From positions 1 through 53,525 of the forward strand of contig JAGNWK010000009.1 in assembly GCA_017985985.1 (NCBI GenBank): 53,525 nucleotides of DNA. The letters are read 5' to 3'. Below, piece after piece: positions 35,101 through 42,589 of this stretch. Source of the DNA: Oligoflexales bacterium. Lineage in GTDB: Bacteria; Bdellovibrionota_B; Oligoflexia; Oligoflexales; Bog-1112. Numbering within the stretch: the first letter of the stretch is position 1; every line of letters starts with the position of its first letter. Position numbers and translations under genes: made by a program. The notes beneath the pieces are model-generated. The model was given only the letters and a program-made list of their open reading frames with translations. It was not told where the DNA came from and did no database searches.

Positions 35101-36842
35101 TCGCAATATATAATTCAGCGCTTTCACCAGGTGTTATCGCAGTGCACTACTCTGCTGGCAAGGGAACAGGACTTGGGGCTAAGCTTTGTGAGTTTCCTGT
35201 AGCGAACAATACTTGGCAAAACATTGCTGGGATATTCGACTACACTAGCCAAAATATCAAAGGATTTATCAACGGAACTCAAGTCTGCTCTTTCGCTGCT
35301 ACGGGGTCTTTTGCTGGCAGTACTAATTCTTTAACTTTAGGGAAAGCAACTTATAGCGGGGGCACAGCTTGGCAGGGGCAGATGGGCTCAGTGCGTTTTT
35401 ATGATAATGGGACCAGCGCTGATGTGCTGGCTAATTATAATGCAACGAAGGATCGCTACGGAAATAACCAATATTTCTTCATAGGAAATAGTCCCACTGC
35501 AGCGAATGCGAATACCTATTATCAAACCTTGGTGAGGACGGATGGAACTCCATCTGGCACCTATGCCTTGACGGGCGAGGACTACACTCCCAACTATGGA
35601 TGGGATGCAAAGAATTACTCCAATCAATATTCAGCAAACTTTAATGGCTTAGAATATTTTATCGTGGATCACAAACTTGTGACCCCGGTAACCACAATGA
35701 CGTGTGTGCCTATGCCGATCGCTCCTTTTACGCCTATATGTACGACGAACACGACGAACACGACGACCTATCAAAAAGAACTCTGGACCAGTGATGGTAG
35801 CATTTCTGGAACCCATCTATTGACGAACTTAGGGGCTAGTACGAGTACAGTTCCTTATCAATGGTTAAGTATTTTTTACAAGGTGGGTAGCCAACTTTTC
35901 TTTGCGACAGATGGTATCGTAGGGGGTGTTCATAGGACACAGTTGTGGGCTACAGATGGGACAGCAGGGAATACAAGAAATGTGAATGCGAATGTGTCTG
36001 TCACAGGAGAATTAGCTGTCTTTAATGATCGATTGTATTTTAGTGGTAAAGAGGGAACAAGTGGGTATCAGGTCCTGTGGGTATCAGATGGTACGGGAGC
36101 AGGGACAAAATCAGTCAAGGATTTGGCAAGTGTGACGGGGAACTCAAATCCCTATGGTTTTACCCTTGTTGGAAGCAAACTTTATTTTATAGCCAACAGT
36201 AATCAGTTATGGAAGACAGATGGAACAGATTTAGGAACAGGACCTGTTCTGTCAGCTGGGCTTAATGTTTTAGCTAATACTTTGTTTAATTTTCAAAATA
36301 AACTTTATTTCTCAGGTGGTCTTGATTCTACTAATTTTGAACTTTGGAGGAGCGACGGTGTAACAACTGAACTTGTGAAAGAGATAAATCCGAGCACTGG
36401 TTCTAACATCTATTACTTTGCGAGCACTGGACCTCTTCTTTACTTTAGGGCTAACGAACCTACGAATGGGAACAACACTCTGTGGGTTAGCGATGGCACA
36501 ACGGCTAATACGGTTCCTCTTGGGCAAGGCTTAAATGCAAACACGATCGTGTCCTTTAAGGGTAAGGCTTACTTTGCAGCCTATACTGTGTTCGATGGAT
36601 ATGAACTATGGCAGAGTGATGGGACAGTGCAGGGGACACTTCGTGTGAAAGATATCTCTGCAGGTACTGCTTCTTCCTATCCTTCTGGTTTTGCCATCGT
36701 AGGAGATTATTTATACTTTGGTGCTTATACCCCTGCTCTTGGTCAGGAGCAGTATCTTAGTGATGGTAGCACTGCAGGGACACGTTTACTGGTGGATTTT
36801 GCCCCTGGAACTCCTGATGGAAAGGAGGGTGGAGGCACTTGA
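32181..36842 (+). CDS. Giant lipoprotein with nested LamG domains and ELWxxDGT repeats
   Basis: A 1553-residue surface protein. The lipoprotein signal (SLLILSFVLCSAC) is followed by an Ala/Ser/Thr-rich helical region (about 30-430), a Thr/Asn-rich linker (about 480-530) and a putative-Ig stretch. Next comes a LamG/concanavalin-like domain (about 640-1090) into which a second complete LamG (HPIAYWRFGEASGTTINDSS ... DEVAIYNSALSPGVIAVHYS, about 777-993) is inserted. Residues about 1200-1540 hold eight ELWxxDGTxxGT units (ELWTSDGSISGT, QLWATDGTAGNT, VLWVSDGTGAGT, ELWQSDGTVQGT and others), probably a beta-propeller. GGGGG is seven bases before the ATG at 32181. It probably acts in adhesion or glycan/matrix binding. 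Monocistronic. Confidence 0.82.
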   Translation: MKFANSYSLLILSFVLCSACEAPFLPSGSSVLSRQNAQIADVKVVPANARSAFHVKALLIGNDMLADVKVSLAKNVNLTQNQVDFVISTAKSKVEARVNALIIAEPTLALSESTETSTGTGVQTDPNSVSSDASPLLTIAGTVNGGLMQSLSNKEVFPKTSVAATADLAQFIQKSAMESLKTTDIKNVDVSSLVGSMLKEAASKIEEIGFSKEEIGLATGALLTGAFTGFKDAGVPTEQMATVSRATAVAAFEYINTVELTPEQKNQATSSAAGTAVSASSDLGLSSENRSSLLGNIVGDLISSQSADHPELVLSMIKSVTSAMMSAAAIEIKSGGSNLDFGKTIEQIGSGVVANTGKFGSSVTSDATSFTQSAITEVVSSSGLVVASDFLTKINETINQAAKTAAVERYPSCSKFSDDLSIADYLANANADGATSCVPVKVDSGAVSCPKNRPFQDNKQIIWTQGDVDGKTLCEQDRVPIVVVSASVATSTTTNSNVSVVAGNTNTATIANTSTSINTTGQTPVINTPTVAGIVLSDIFFDRVFPSNFVNQNSNVTYDFNNVLRGDDVGVTYSCLATSIQSPPQSFNCNGLPGSVSFGSLNGVFSWTPNTSARGAYAITVSGFLSQSTHQRTALFDIRENYKSSGLLLNLEANFARMTQPGQSGANFIPGWKDLVSSQTATLYNFPNTQNWVGDGSTGDPHALSFENSLEYVDAGNVLNSQTNMMFETWIKPISNRTTDVVLSNGDSAGHGLTLRASPNGGGMYAIMLGNGQPPGSPEYVTQVLGSHPIAYWRFGEASGTTINDSSGNNATGTVVGSVTYGQPGALFGSSDTGISFANGSYFVSSNVAIGASATIEVWAKSNSTPGEAMLWTLNGESSGPDLYFSGNQIALNMWDGQVGAYRMDPAIELPMPSFLGDGNYHHYVTVIDQNSNSKLYIDGVLFGVTAYRNPSSNNIFFSGGSWGLNWIGSLDEVAIYNSALSPGVIAVHYSAGKGTGLGAKLCEFPVANNTWQNIAGIFDYTSQNIKGFINGTQVCSFAATGSFAGSTNSLTLGKATYSGGTAWQGQMGSVRFYDNGTSADVLANYNATKDRYGNNQYFFIGNSPTAANANTYYQTLVRTDGTPSGTYALTGEDYTPNYGWDAKNYSNQYSANFNGLEYFIVDHKLVTPVTTMTCVPMPIAPFTPICTTNTTNTTTYQKELWTSDGSISGTHLLTNLGASTSTVPYQWLSIFYKVGSQLFFATDGIVGGVHRTQLWATDGTAGNTRNVNANVSVTGELAVFNDRLYFSGKEGTSGYQVLWVSDGTGAGTKSVKDLASVTGNSNPYGFTLVGSKLYFIANSNQLWKTDGTDLGTGPVLSAGLNVLANTLFNFQNKLYFSGGLDSTNFELWRSDGVTTELVKEINPSTGSNIYYFASTGPLLYFRANEPTNGNNTLWVSDGTTANTVPLGQGLNANTIVSFKGKAYFAAYTVFDGYELWQSDGTVQGTLRVKDISAGTASSYPSGFAIVGDYLYFGAYTPALGQEQYLSDGSTAGTRLLVDFAPGTPDGKEGGGT

Positions 36843-36867
36843 TAGCTAAATGTCGATCTGTGCCGCC

Positions 36868-36915
36868 TTCTGGTCTAGAATAGCTCTGACTCGGGTTCAT
36901 CCAATAAAAGAGTCT
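36868..36915 (+). repeat. 48-bp repeat flanking the C39-like gene, left copy
   Basis: Begins TTCTGGTCTAGAATAGCTCT and ends CCAATAAAAGAGTCT; 44 of 48 bases match the copy at 38079-38126 in the same orientation. Confidence 0.8.
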
Positions 36916-37061
36916 CAAGAAGAGTCCAAGGAATCATGTTCGTAGGTGTTTTTACACCTCCATATTTTCATCTTGAAGCAAGATCTCGGGTGCTTTCACC
37001 TATCAAAGTTTTTGCTATCTTGGTTAAAGAAATAAATCCACCAATTGTCATCTGGAGAGCT
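36916..37061. other. Non-coding stretch with two small hairpins
   Basis: Part of a 384-bp gap with no gene. Small inverted repeats AGGTGT/ACACCT (36944-36959) and ATCTTG/CAAGAT (near 36971-36985) are visible. I see no promoter that I can defend; the promoter of the C39-like gene should lie between here and 37226. Confidence 0.4.
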
Positions 37062-37115
37062 TGAGCAGCACAGCGACGAAAATAACGCAGCTAGACGACT
37101 TGTGGGATGTTCCTA
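37062..37115. repeat. Family A inverted-repeat element, half copy
   Basis: TGAGCAGCACAGCGACGAAA, then ATAACGCAGCTAGACGACTT and GTGGGATGTTCCTA match the right half of the element at 53272-53389. The left half is missing. It lies upstream of the C39-like gene. Confidence 0.75.
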
Positions 37116-37226
37116 CAACTAGTTGATTTTATGTTGCTATCTTTTTTTATGTTGTGTGCCGCCGATTTTTCCCATAGGAAAGCATTAACTTTTCGAGTTA
37201 AATTTTTAAAAGTGGAGTATTTTTGT

Positions 37227-38027
37227 ATGTTCAAAACAAGCAAACTGACGCTATTTGCCCTAATAATAGCTATCTGTTCGACACAAAATGGTCTCGCTCA
37301 AAACCCTTATCATCTTGACAGGCAGCAAATTGAAAACGCAAAAAACGGTTTTAGCACAGTACAGTCTTGGGATTGTGGTCCTAGATCTGTTGCCGTTTCT
37401 TTAGCAATGCTCGGTACTAAGCTCGAAGATATCCCACAGTTTGTTAACTCGTGTCCTAAAAGCGTAGGACTTCCACAATGTGATGAAACAAAGTTCATCA
37501 AAACTAATCTTGCAAAAAAAATTTCTTCCATGCTTGGAATCATCGGCCCTATTTCTAAATGTCTTGCTCGTTATGCCCACGGATTCCAGAAGAAATTTGA
37601 TATTCATCATGAATATAAGGATAAGTTCGAATCGGCTCTCCATCTCATCGTCGATGAGATGGAAGCTAAACGACCCGTGATCGTCAAAATCAAAAAGGGT
37701 TTAATTCTCCATTATTTTATTATTGTTGGTGTCGATCAAGATAAAGAAGAACTTACTATTCTCAATTCCGAGGACGCTTCCGAAGAATCTTACAGTTACG
37801 AAGAGTTAGAATTAGCAATGGACATGTCACAATACAGAGATGACCTAGCGAATATGGTGGGAATGATGGGAATGATGGGAATGATAATGCCTGAAGTTGG
37901 GACAGTGATTCGCTCCGAAGAAGTTAAACAAATTCTGTCAGGATTCAATCTCATTCATTTTAGCGCAAGAGTTGAGGAGCCAGTTCAAAACCCTCCCAAG
38001 AAGCCCGAGATCGAATCGGAGCTATGA
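37227..38027 (+). CDS. Exported C39-like cysteine peptidase homologue
   Basis: A 266-residue protein with a signal peptide (cleavage after GLAQ, residue 25). The peptidase C39-like motif is VQSWDCGPRSVAVSLAMLG (Cys50 nucleophile), and the second half is GLILHYFIIVGVDQDKEELT (His162) followed by ILNSED (Asn180/Asp position), all in papain-like order. A methionine-rich loop (NMVGMMGMMGMIM) comes from a 9-bp tandem repeat. No ABC transporter or bacteriocin precursor adjoins, so it is probably a stand-alone periplasmic protease or transglutaminase-like protein. The ATG at 37227 has GGAG nine bases upstream; a longer frame from 37107 would start within the repeat region. Flanked by two 48-bp direct repeats. 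Confidence 0.65.
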   Translation: MFKTSKLTLFALIIAICSTQNGLAQNPYHLDRQQIENAKNGFSTVQSWDCGPRSVAVSLAMLGTKLEDIPQFVNSCPKSVGLPQCDETKFIKTNLAKKISSMLGIIGPISKCLARYAHGFQKKFDIHHEYKDKFESALHLIVDEMEAKRPVIVKIKKGLILHYFIIVGVDQDKEELTILNSEDASEESYSYEELELAMDMSQYRDDLANMVGMMGMMGMIMPEVGTVIRSEEVKQILSGFNLIHFSARVEEPVQNPPKKPEIESEL

Positions 38028-38078
38028 TCTGAGATTACAACTAAGAGAGACACCAACGGTGTGATCCTTTTGGCAGGG

Positions 38079-38126
38079 TTCTGGTCTAGGATAGCTCTGA
38101 ATCAGGTTCATCCAAGAAAAGAGTCT
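38079..38126 (+). repeat. 48-bp repeat flanking the C39-like gene, right copy
   Basis: Begins TTCTGGTCTAGGATAGCTCT and ends CCAAGAAAAGAGTCT; same orientation as the copy at 36868. The two copies enclose the half family A element and the C39-like gene. Confidence 0.8.
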
Positions 38127-38227
38127 AAGGAAGCTTACCATAACCAGGTGTTCCTCAGCCCACTAGCTTATCTGTTTTTTACTTTCTGCTAAAAAAGTTG
38201 GCGTGCTATATCTGAGAATGAGTTTTA

Positions 38228-38303
38228 GCTGGCGTAGCTCAGTTGGTAGAGCAGCTGATTCGTAATCAGCAGGTCGGTGGTTCGATTCCACTCGTCAGCT
38301 CCA
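38228..38303 (+). tRNA. tRNA-Thr (anticodon CGT)
   Basis: A 76-nt cloverleaf: acceptor GCTGGCG/CGTCAGC (one G-T pair), D-arm with AGTTGGTAGAG, anticodon arm GCTGA-TTCGTAA-TCAGC giving anticodon CGT (reads ACG, threonine), T-arm with GGTTCGATTCC, discriminator T and encoded CCA. It lies 53 bp upstream of the dnaX start on the same strand. Confidence 0.96.
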
Positions 38304-38356
38304 TACTTTTATTCACAGAAATCCACTCAGCCACACCCCATTCTTGTGAGAGTCCT

Positions 38357-40156
38357 TTGTCATATCAGTCCCTAGCCAGAAAATATCGTCCCAAAACTTT
38401 TTCCGATTTAGTGGGGCAGGAGCCCGTAGCCAGAGCTTTAGCCAATGCTTTGAGCTTGAAGAGGGAGCCAAGTGCTGTTCTTTTTTCGGGCGTGAGGGGG
38501 ATAGGTAAGACGACTATCGCTCGTATTTTTGCGAAAGCACTCAACTGTGACATAGGGATGGGGCCCACCCCCTGTGGAACGTGCTATAGCTGCAAGGCGA
38601 TCTCAGAGGGCTATCATGAGGACGTCGTTGAGATTGACGGGGCCTCTCATAACAGTGTGGATGAAGTCCGAGCTTTGAAAGAGGCTCTGACCTACAAGAC
38701 CCAGCGCTCTCCTTACAAAGTTTATATTCTCGATGAAGTGCACATGCTCTCCATCAGTGCTTTCAACGCCCTTCTAAAAATTTTAGAGGAACCGCCACCC
38801 CAGGTTATTTTTGTTTTTGCAACGACAGAACTGCATAAAATTCCAAAGACCATATCGGGTCGCTGTCTGACGTTTCACCTAAGACCTATGTCGATAGATA
38901 CTATAAGGGGAAGGATCCGCACTATCCTTCAAACTGAGCAAGTTCCCTTTGAGGAGTCCCTACTCCCGCTGATTGCGCGAGAGGGCCGAGGTTCCATGAG
39001 GGATGCTCTGAGCTTTCTAGATCAGGTGATTGCCCTTGGGGGAGGTTCTGTGAGCAGGGAGGCAATTCAGGCGGCTTTTGGGCCTGCATCCTCTTTAATG
39101 AGTTCGGACTTGATTCGGGCCTTGTTAGAGCAGAGTCCTGCTGCAGCTGTCGACTTCATTCAAAAGCTGTCAGATGCTGCTGTTGACTGGGGACCGTGGG
39201 TGATCCAGTTCTGCTCAGCGCTTCGGAATGCTTCCCTCATTCGAGAACTAGGTTTCGAAGGGGCTAAAGACTTCCTTTCTGGTTTAGCAGAAGAAGAGGG
39301 CAAAGTTTTAGCTGAACTAGTTCGCGATACCCCCTCCCTTACCTTGAGCCGTTTGTTCCGAACCTTCACTCGCTGCTGTGAAGAAATGAGCGGCTCTGAA
39401 CTCGATCGCTATATTTTTGAAAACTACTGCTTGGAATGCTGTCTCGATCCAGGCTTACCGGATCTCAGTGAACTTTTACAAGGAGGACTTTCTGCCGGAA
39501 GGGCCGGTCCGCTTGTATCAACTTCAGGCATAGGTGTTAGCTCCGGGGGACATGCGTCTAGTGGGCAACAGTCCCGGTCAGAGGCTCTGACTTCAGGGCA
39601 GTTGCCGCAACCAGTGCAATCTCCGACGTTCACTCAGAGCCCATCTCCTATGGCAGGTGGGCAGACTCGGCAACCTGAGCCCTCTTTGCATGCAAGTCCT
39701 CGGGAAGACTTAGCGAGGACTTCTCCACAGCCGGTGCGGACTGCTGGTCCCAGTCCCTTTCCTCAATCTTGGCAGGATCTCGTCCAAGATCTGAAGAAGA
39801 AGAAGCCTCTTCAGGCTCGTAAGTGGGAAGAGGTTCACTTGATTCAGTACTCAGCTCAAAAAATTGTGATAGCTGTGAGTCGAGATGGAATCTTTGGTCC
39901 AAGGTTGCTTGAACGAGATGAGCAGCAGAGAATGCTTCAAGATTTGAGAGAGCATTTTGAGTTCAGAGGTGAACTCAAAATTGTGGAGAAGGGCGAGGGT
40001 GTCGAGACGGAGTCCCTTCTAGAGACAAGGCAGAGGGAAGAAAAAGAAAAAAAAGAGCGTGTAGTTGATGAAGCTGTCTCTCATCCTATCACACGAGGAC
40101 TGGTTGCTCATTTTTCTGGCTCTATTCCCCCCGAGTCCGTGATGTTTTTGAACTGA
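38357..40156 (+). CDS. dnaX: DNA polymerase III subunit gamma/tau
   Basis: A 599-residue clamp-loader subunit. Domain I has Walker A GVRGIGKTT (45-53), the four zinc cysteines Cys64, Cys73, Cys76 and Cys79, and Walker B ILDEVHML. Sensor 1 (FATTELHKIPKTISGRCLTF) and the arginine-rich lid follow. Domain III ends near 370; a Ser/Pro/Gly-rich linker (about 385-470) leads to a tau-type C-terminal domain (SWQDLVQDLKKKKPLQARKW). The start is TTG at 38357 (MSYQSLARKYRPKTF, the universal DnaX N-terminus), with GAGAG five bases upstream; an upstream ATG at 38243 lies inside the tRNA and is rejected. An A8 run near 40043 close to the 3' end is noted below. Confidence 0.93.
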   Translation: MSYQSLARKYRPKTFSDLVGQEPVARALANALSLKREPSAVLFSGVRGIGKTTIARIFAKALNCDIGMGPTPCGTCYSCKAISEGYHEDVVEIDGASHNSVDEVRALKEALTYKTQRSPYKVYILDEVHMLSISAFNALLKILEEPPPQVIFVFATTELHKIPKTISGRCLTFHLRPMSIDTIRGRIRTILQTEQVPFEESLLPLIAREGRGSMRDALSFLDQVIALGGGSVSREAIQAAFGPASSLMSSDLIRALLEQSPAAAVDFIQKLSDAAVDWGPWVIQFCSALRNASLIRELGFEGAKDFLSGLAEEEGKVLAELVRDTPSLTLSRLFRTFTRCCEEMSGSELDRYIFENYCLECCLDPGLPDLSELLQGGLSAGRAGPLVSTSGIGVSSGGHASSGQQSRSEALTSGQLPQPVQSPTFTQSPSPMAGGQTRQPEPSLHASPREDLARTSPQPVRTAGPSPFPQSWQDLVQDLKKKKPLQARKWEEVHLIQYSAQKIVIAVSRDGIFGPRLLERDEQQRMLQDLREHFEFRGELKIVEKGEGVETESLLETRQREEKEKKERVVDEAVSHPITRGLVAHFSGSIPPESVMFLN

Positions 40157-40172
40157 CTGATTATCAATTTCT

Positions 40173-40214
40173 AGTGGAACCAGCTGTGCAGTTTCCACTA
40201 GGCTCCTTCCTTGC
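40173..40214 (+). repeat. Family B hairpin repeat, copy 4
   Basis: AGTGGAACCAGCTGTGCAGT, TTCCACT, AGGCTCCTTCCTTGC: a compensated stem (AGTGGAA/TTCCACT) differing from other copies but still pairing. It is followed by CCTTGCAGCAAGG, a second small hairpin. Confidence 0.75.
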
Positions 40215-40243
40215 AGCAAGGGGCAGATAACAAGGGGGTTTAA

Positions 40244-40723
40244 GTGATTCGTCGTATAATTTCGTGCTTACTTATACTATCTATGTACTCGGAGTCCCTA
40301 TGGGGACAGTCTCTTTGTTTACAAAATCGGTACGTGCAAAAAATTTCATTCTTTGGCTCTGGGGTGTTTGTCGTTTCTTTTGCATCGGGATTGGCTTCTT
40401 TGGTAGCCCTCACATTTTGTCCTAACCAATATTCATGTTCGGATATCGATTTTCCGGAGCGCTATCCCCCAGAGGGGCGGATTGAATATTGCTATAACAC
40501 TAATTTGACAAATTCAAGTTTTCTCTCTGATCAGAGTCCCCCCGTAGTTTCTCCGTGCTCTACTTTAGCTAGCATTCAAAAAACGAGCTTTGTTTTTCTG
40601 ATTGCGACACTAGCGACAATGCCTTTTTTGACGGTCTTTTTTTGCATCTCGCCTGACGATCTTCTCGCTCGTAGGACAAATACACTTTATGACTATGGTG
40701 CTATTGGAGAGGGACTTTTGTAG
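40244..40723 (+). CDS. Small membrane protein, unknown function
   Basis: A 159-residue protein with a signal-like N-terminus (MIRRIISCLLILSMYSESLW), a second hydrophobic segment (about 34-60), a Cys/Pro-containing loop (FCPNQYSCSDIDFPERYPPE, with six cysteines in the loop) and a last hydrophobic segment (about 110-133). It starts with GTG; AAGGGGG lies six bases upstream. The loop is probably periplasmic with disulfides. It follows dnaX by 87 bp that hold a family B repeat. Not recognised. Confidence 0.55.
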   Translation: MIRRIISCLLILSMYSESLWGQSLCLQNRYVQKISFFGSGVFVVSFASGLASLVALTFCPNQYSCSDIDFPERYPPEGRIEYCYNTNLTNSSFLSDQSPPVVSPCSTLASIQKTSFVFLIATLATMPFLTVFFCISPDDLLARRTNTLYDYGAIGEGLL

Positions 40724-40858
40724 TTTTGAAAAGGATAGGGATGAATGTAATGAGAACTTTTTTCTGGCCCTTAGGTGGGATCAAAAGTCTTGTGAGAGAT
40801 AGAATTTCGTAATATATAAGTTCTTGTATTATAAAGCTTTAGTACGAAGGGATCTCTT

Positions 40859-41605
40859 ATGACAGTAGAAAATCGTCACCGGTTTCCTAGGTTTTGCTCA
40901 TCTCTTCTCCAAACGGCGCTCTTAGGCGCTGTTTTTTTTATACCTTTAAAGGTATGGGCTAATCCTTTCCTCCATGAACTGGAGGAAAGGAGGAGGGAGC
41001 TTCAGTCTCAAGCAGATGTAGCCTTAAACATGGTGATCTGGGGTGATAAGTGTAGTCGAGAGGCTGCGAAGGATCTTCAAGCTGCTAAGAAGGCCATCAC
41101 AATCGCGCACATAGCTGTGGTCCAAGCTCGCTTATTCTTCAAGCCAGATGGGCTTTCGGAAGCAGCTCGAGCTTTTTTTAAGGAAGCACAATCTCGCTTA
41201 GACAGGATTTATGCCCACGAGGAGCAGCTCGATCTTGTTGCAGAGACCTTGGTGCAAGAAATGTCTGCTCTAAAGGGAAGTGCTGAGAGTACAAAAGATG
41301 CTTCTCGACAAGCCTCTGCGCTTGTCTCAGGATTGTCGAGTTCTTTTTCTGACAGGATTTTGGAGCCTGCTCTCCTCAGGGAAGAGATTCAATCCTCCTC
41401 GCCTTACGGAGAATTTATCAGTCATGAAGAAGCAGTTGTTCTGGGTAGCTCTTCGACTCTAGAAGCTTTCAAACGAGTAGATATCAGCAAGGAAACTATT
41501 GAGAAACTTCTCGCGAAGATAGTTCGAACAAGAGATCTTGTTCTTGCTCAGATAAGAAGTTTTGAACGTGAGCTCAAAAAGTATCAGATAAAGCCTAGGG
41601 AATAA
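40859..41605 (+). CDS. Exported helical/coiled-coil protein, unknown function
   Basis: A 248-residue protein with a signal peptide (about 15-35, cleavage near KVWA-NP). The mature part is almost wholly alpha-helical: HELEERRRELQSQADVALNM, AAKDLQAAKKAITIAHIAVV, FFKEAQSRLDRIYAHEEQLD and a C-terminal LVLAQIRSFERELKKYQIK. One cysteine (WGDKCS) remains in the mature part. It may be a periplasmic adaptor or structural protein; no family recognised. AGGGA precedes the ATG. Confidence 0.58.
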   Translation: MTVENRHRFPRFCSSLLQTALLGAVFFIPLKVWANPFLHELEERRRELQSQADVALNMVIWGDKCSREAAKDLQAAKKAITIAHIAVVQARLFFKPDGLSEAARAFFKEAQSRLDRIYAHEEQLDLVAETLVQEMSALKGSAESTKDASRQASALVSGLSSSFSDRILEPALLREEIQSSSPYGEFISHEEAVVLGSSSTLEAFKRVDISKETIEKLLAKIVRTRDLVLAQIRSFERELKKYQIKPRE

Positions 41606-41625
41606 TTCTTTTGGGGGCTCTTTAT

Positions 41626-41684
41626 TGGGGGAACCATCTGCGCGCCGATGTGTTCAGAGCAAGCTTTCCCCAAACCCTCCTTGC
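41626..41684 (+). repeat. Family B hairpin repeat, copy 5
   Basis: TTGGGGGAACCATCTGCGCG, a longer loop, then GCTTTCCCC, AAACCCTCCTTGC. It lies between the helical protein gene and the ABC-2 permease gene. Confidence 0.75.
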
Positions 41685-41705
41685 TAAGGTGTAAAGGATG
41701 AGAAG

Positions 41706-42518
41706 ATGGAAGGTTTTGGAGATAGAGCAGATCGGGAATTAAAATGGACGCCATTCTTTTCTCTTGTCAGGCGTGAGCTCCTTCGTTTTATGCACGTTCT
41801 TATCCAGGCGGTTTTAGCTCCTTTAGTTAACGCAGCTCTCTATCTCTTGATCTTTGGTGTTAACCTTGGGTCTTCACTAAGCGATTATCATGGTAAGCCC
41901 TATCTCGCTTTTCTTATTCCAGGTTTAATCATGATGTCTGCTCTCAATAACAGTTTTCAAAATATCTCAAGTTCTGTTGTAGCTTCCAGATTCCACGGTG
42001 ACCTCCAAGATCTCAAATACATGCCTCTGTCTTTTGCTCAGATCAACTGGGCTTTGAGTCTGGGGGCTTTGGGAAGGGGCTTTCTAGTTGCTGTAGTCGT
42101 GTTTTTTGTATCAGAGTTTTTTCATTTTTTATCGTTTGGGAATTTTCTTGTCATCGAGAACCCACTTGCTTTCGTTGTTTTCTTAACGATAGGTTGTCTG
42201 AGCTTTGCGCAGATTGGTTTGTTCGTCGGATTTTGGGCGAAGAACTTTGAACAACTCAATGCTGTCGGTAGTTTTATTCTTCTCCCTCTTCTCTACTTAG
42301 GGGGAGTGTTCTTTACCATAGCTCACTTGCCTTCTTTCTGGCGCTCACTTTCACAGATCAATCCATTGTTTCATCTGATCAACGGTTCTCGCTTCGGATT
42401 TTTGGGATTGTCGGATGTCAATTGGCAGTTGAGTTTGCTAGTGTCTCTCGTAGGTCTTCTCTTCCTGTATTTACTAGCTATGTCTGCCATCAAAAAGGGA
42501 TCTTTTTCGCAGTGGTGA
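41706..42518 (+). CDS. ABC-2 type transporter permease (no adjacent ATPase)
   Basis: A 270-residue integral membrane protein with six hydrophobic helices and the ABC-2 permease pattern (LVRRELLRFMHVLIQAVLAP, YLAFLIPGLIMMSALNNSFQ, LPLLYLGGVFFTIAHLPSFW, INPLFHLINGSRFGFLG). The last two blocks resemble NodJ/YadH/DrrB-type permeases. These work with a cognate ATPase, normally encoded just upstream; none is here, so the partner is elsewhere (the only ABC ATPase nearby is a cytoplasmic ABC-F protein, which does not pair with permeases). Substrate unknown; lipid-linked glycan or drug export is typical. Confidence 0.82.
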   Translation: MEGFGDRADRELKWTPFFSLVRRELLRFMHVLIQAVLAPLVNAALYLLIFGVNLGSSLSDYHGKPYLAFLIPGLIMMSALNNSFQNISSSVVASRFHGDLQDLKYMPLSFAQINWALSLGALGRGFLVAVVVFFVSEFFHFLSFGNFLVIENPLAFVVFLTIGCLSFAQIGLFVGFWAKNFEQLNAVGSFILLPLLYLGGVFFTIAHLPSFWRSLSQINPLFHLINGSRFGFLGLSDVNWQLSLLVSLVGLLFLYLLAMSAIKKGSFSQW

Positions 42519-42589
42519 GCCCGAGAAAGTCTAGCACACATTACGTAGGGTACCAGAGAAACTGTTAAGTAAAATTGGTGGTATCGAGA

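Noticed and set aside
38243..38356. An in-frame N-terminal extension of dnaX starting at an ATG inside the tRNA gene.
   Set aside because: The extra residues are a translation of tRNA-Thr; the conserved DnaX N-terminus begins at the TTG at 38357 with its own ribosome site.
40043..40056. A8 run in dnaX as a programmed frameshift site producing gamma.
   Set aside because: It lies only about 35 codons before the stop, far after the domain III boundary where gamma normally ends, and no stimulatory hairpin was recognised.
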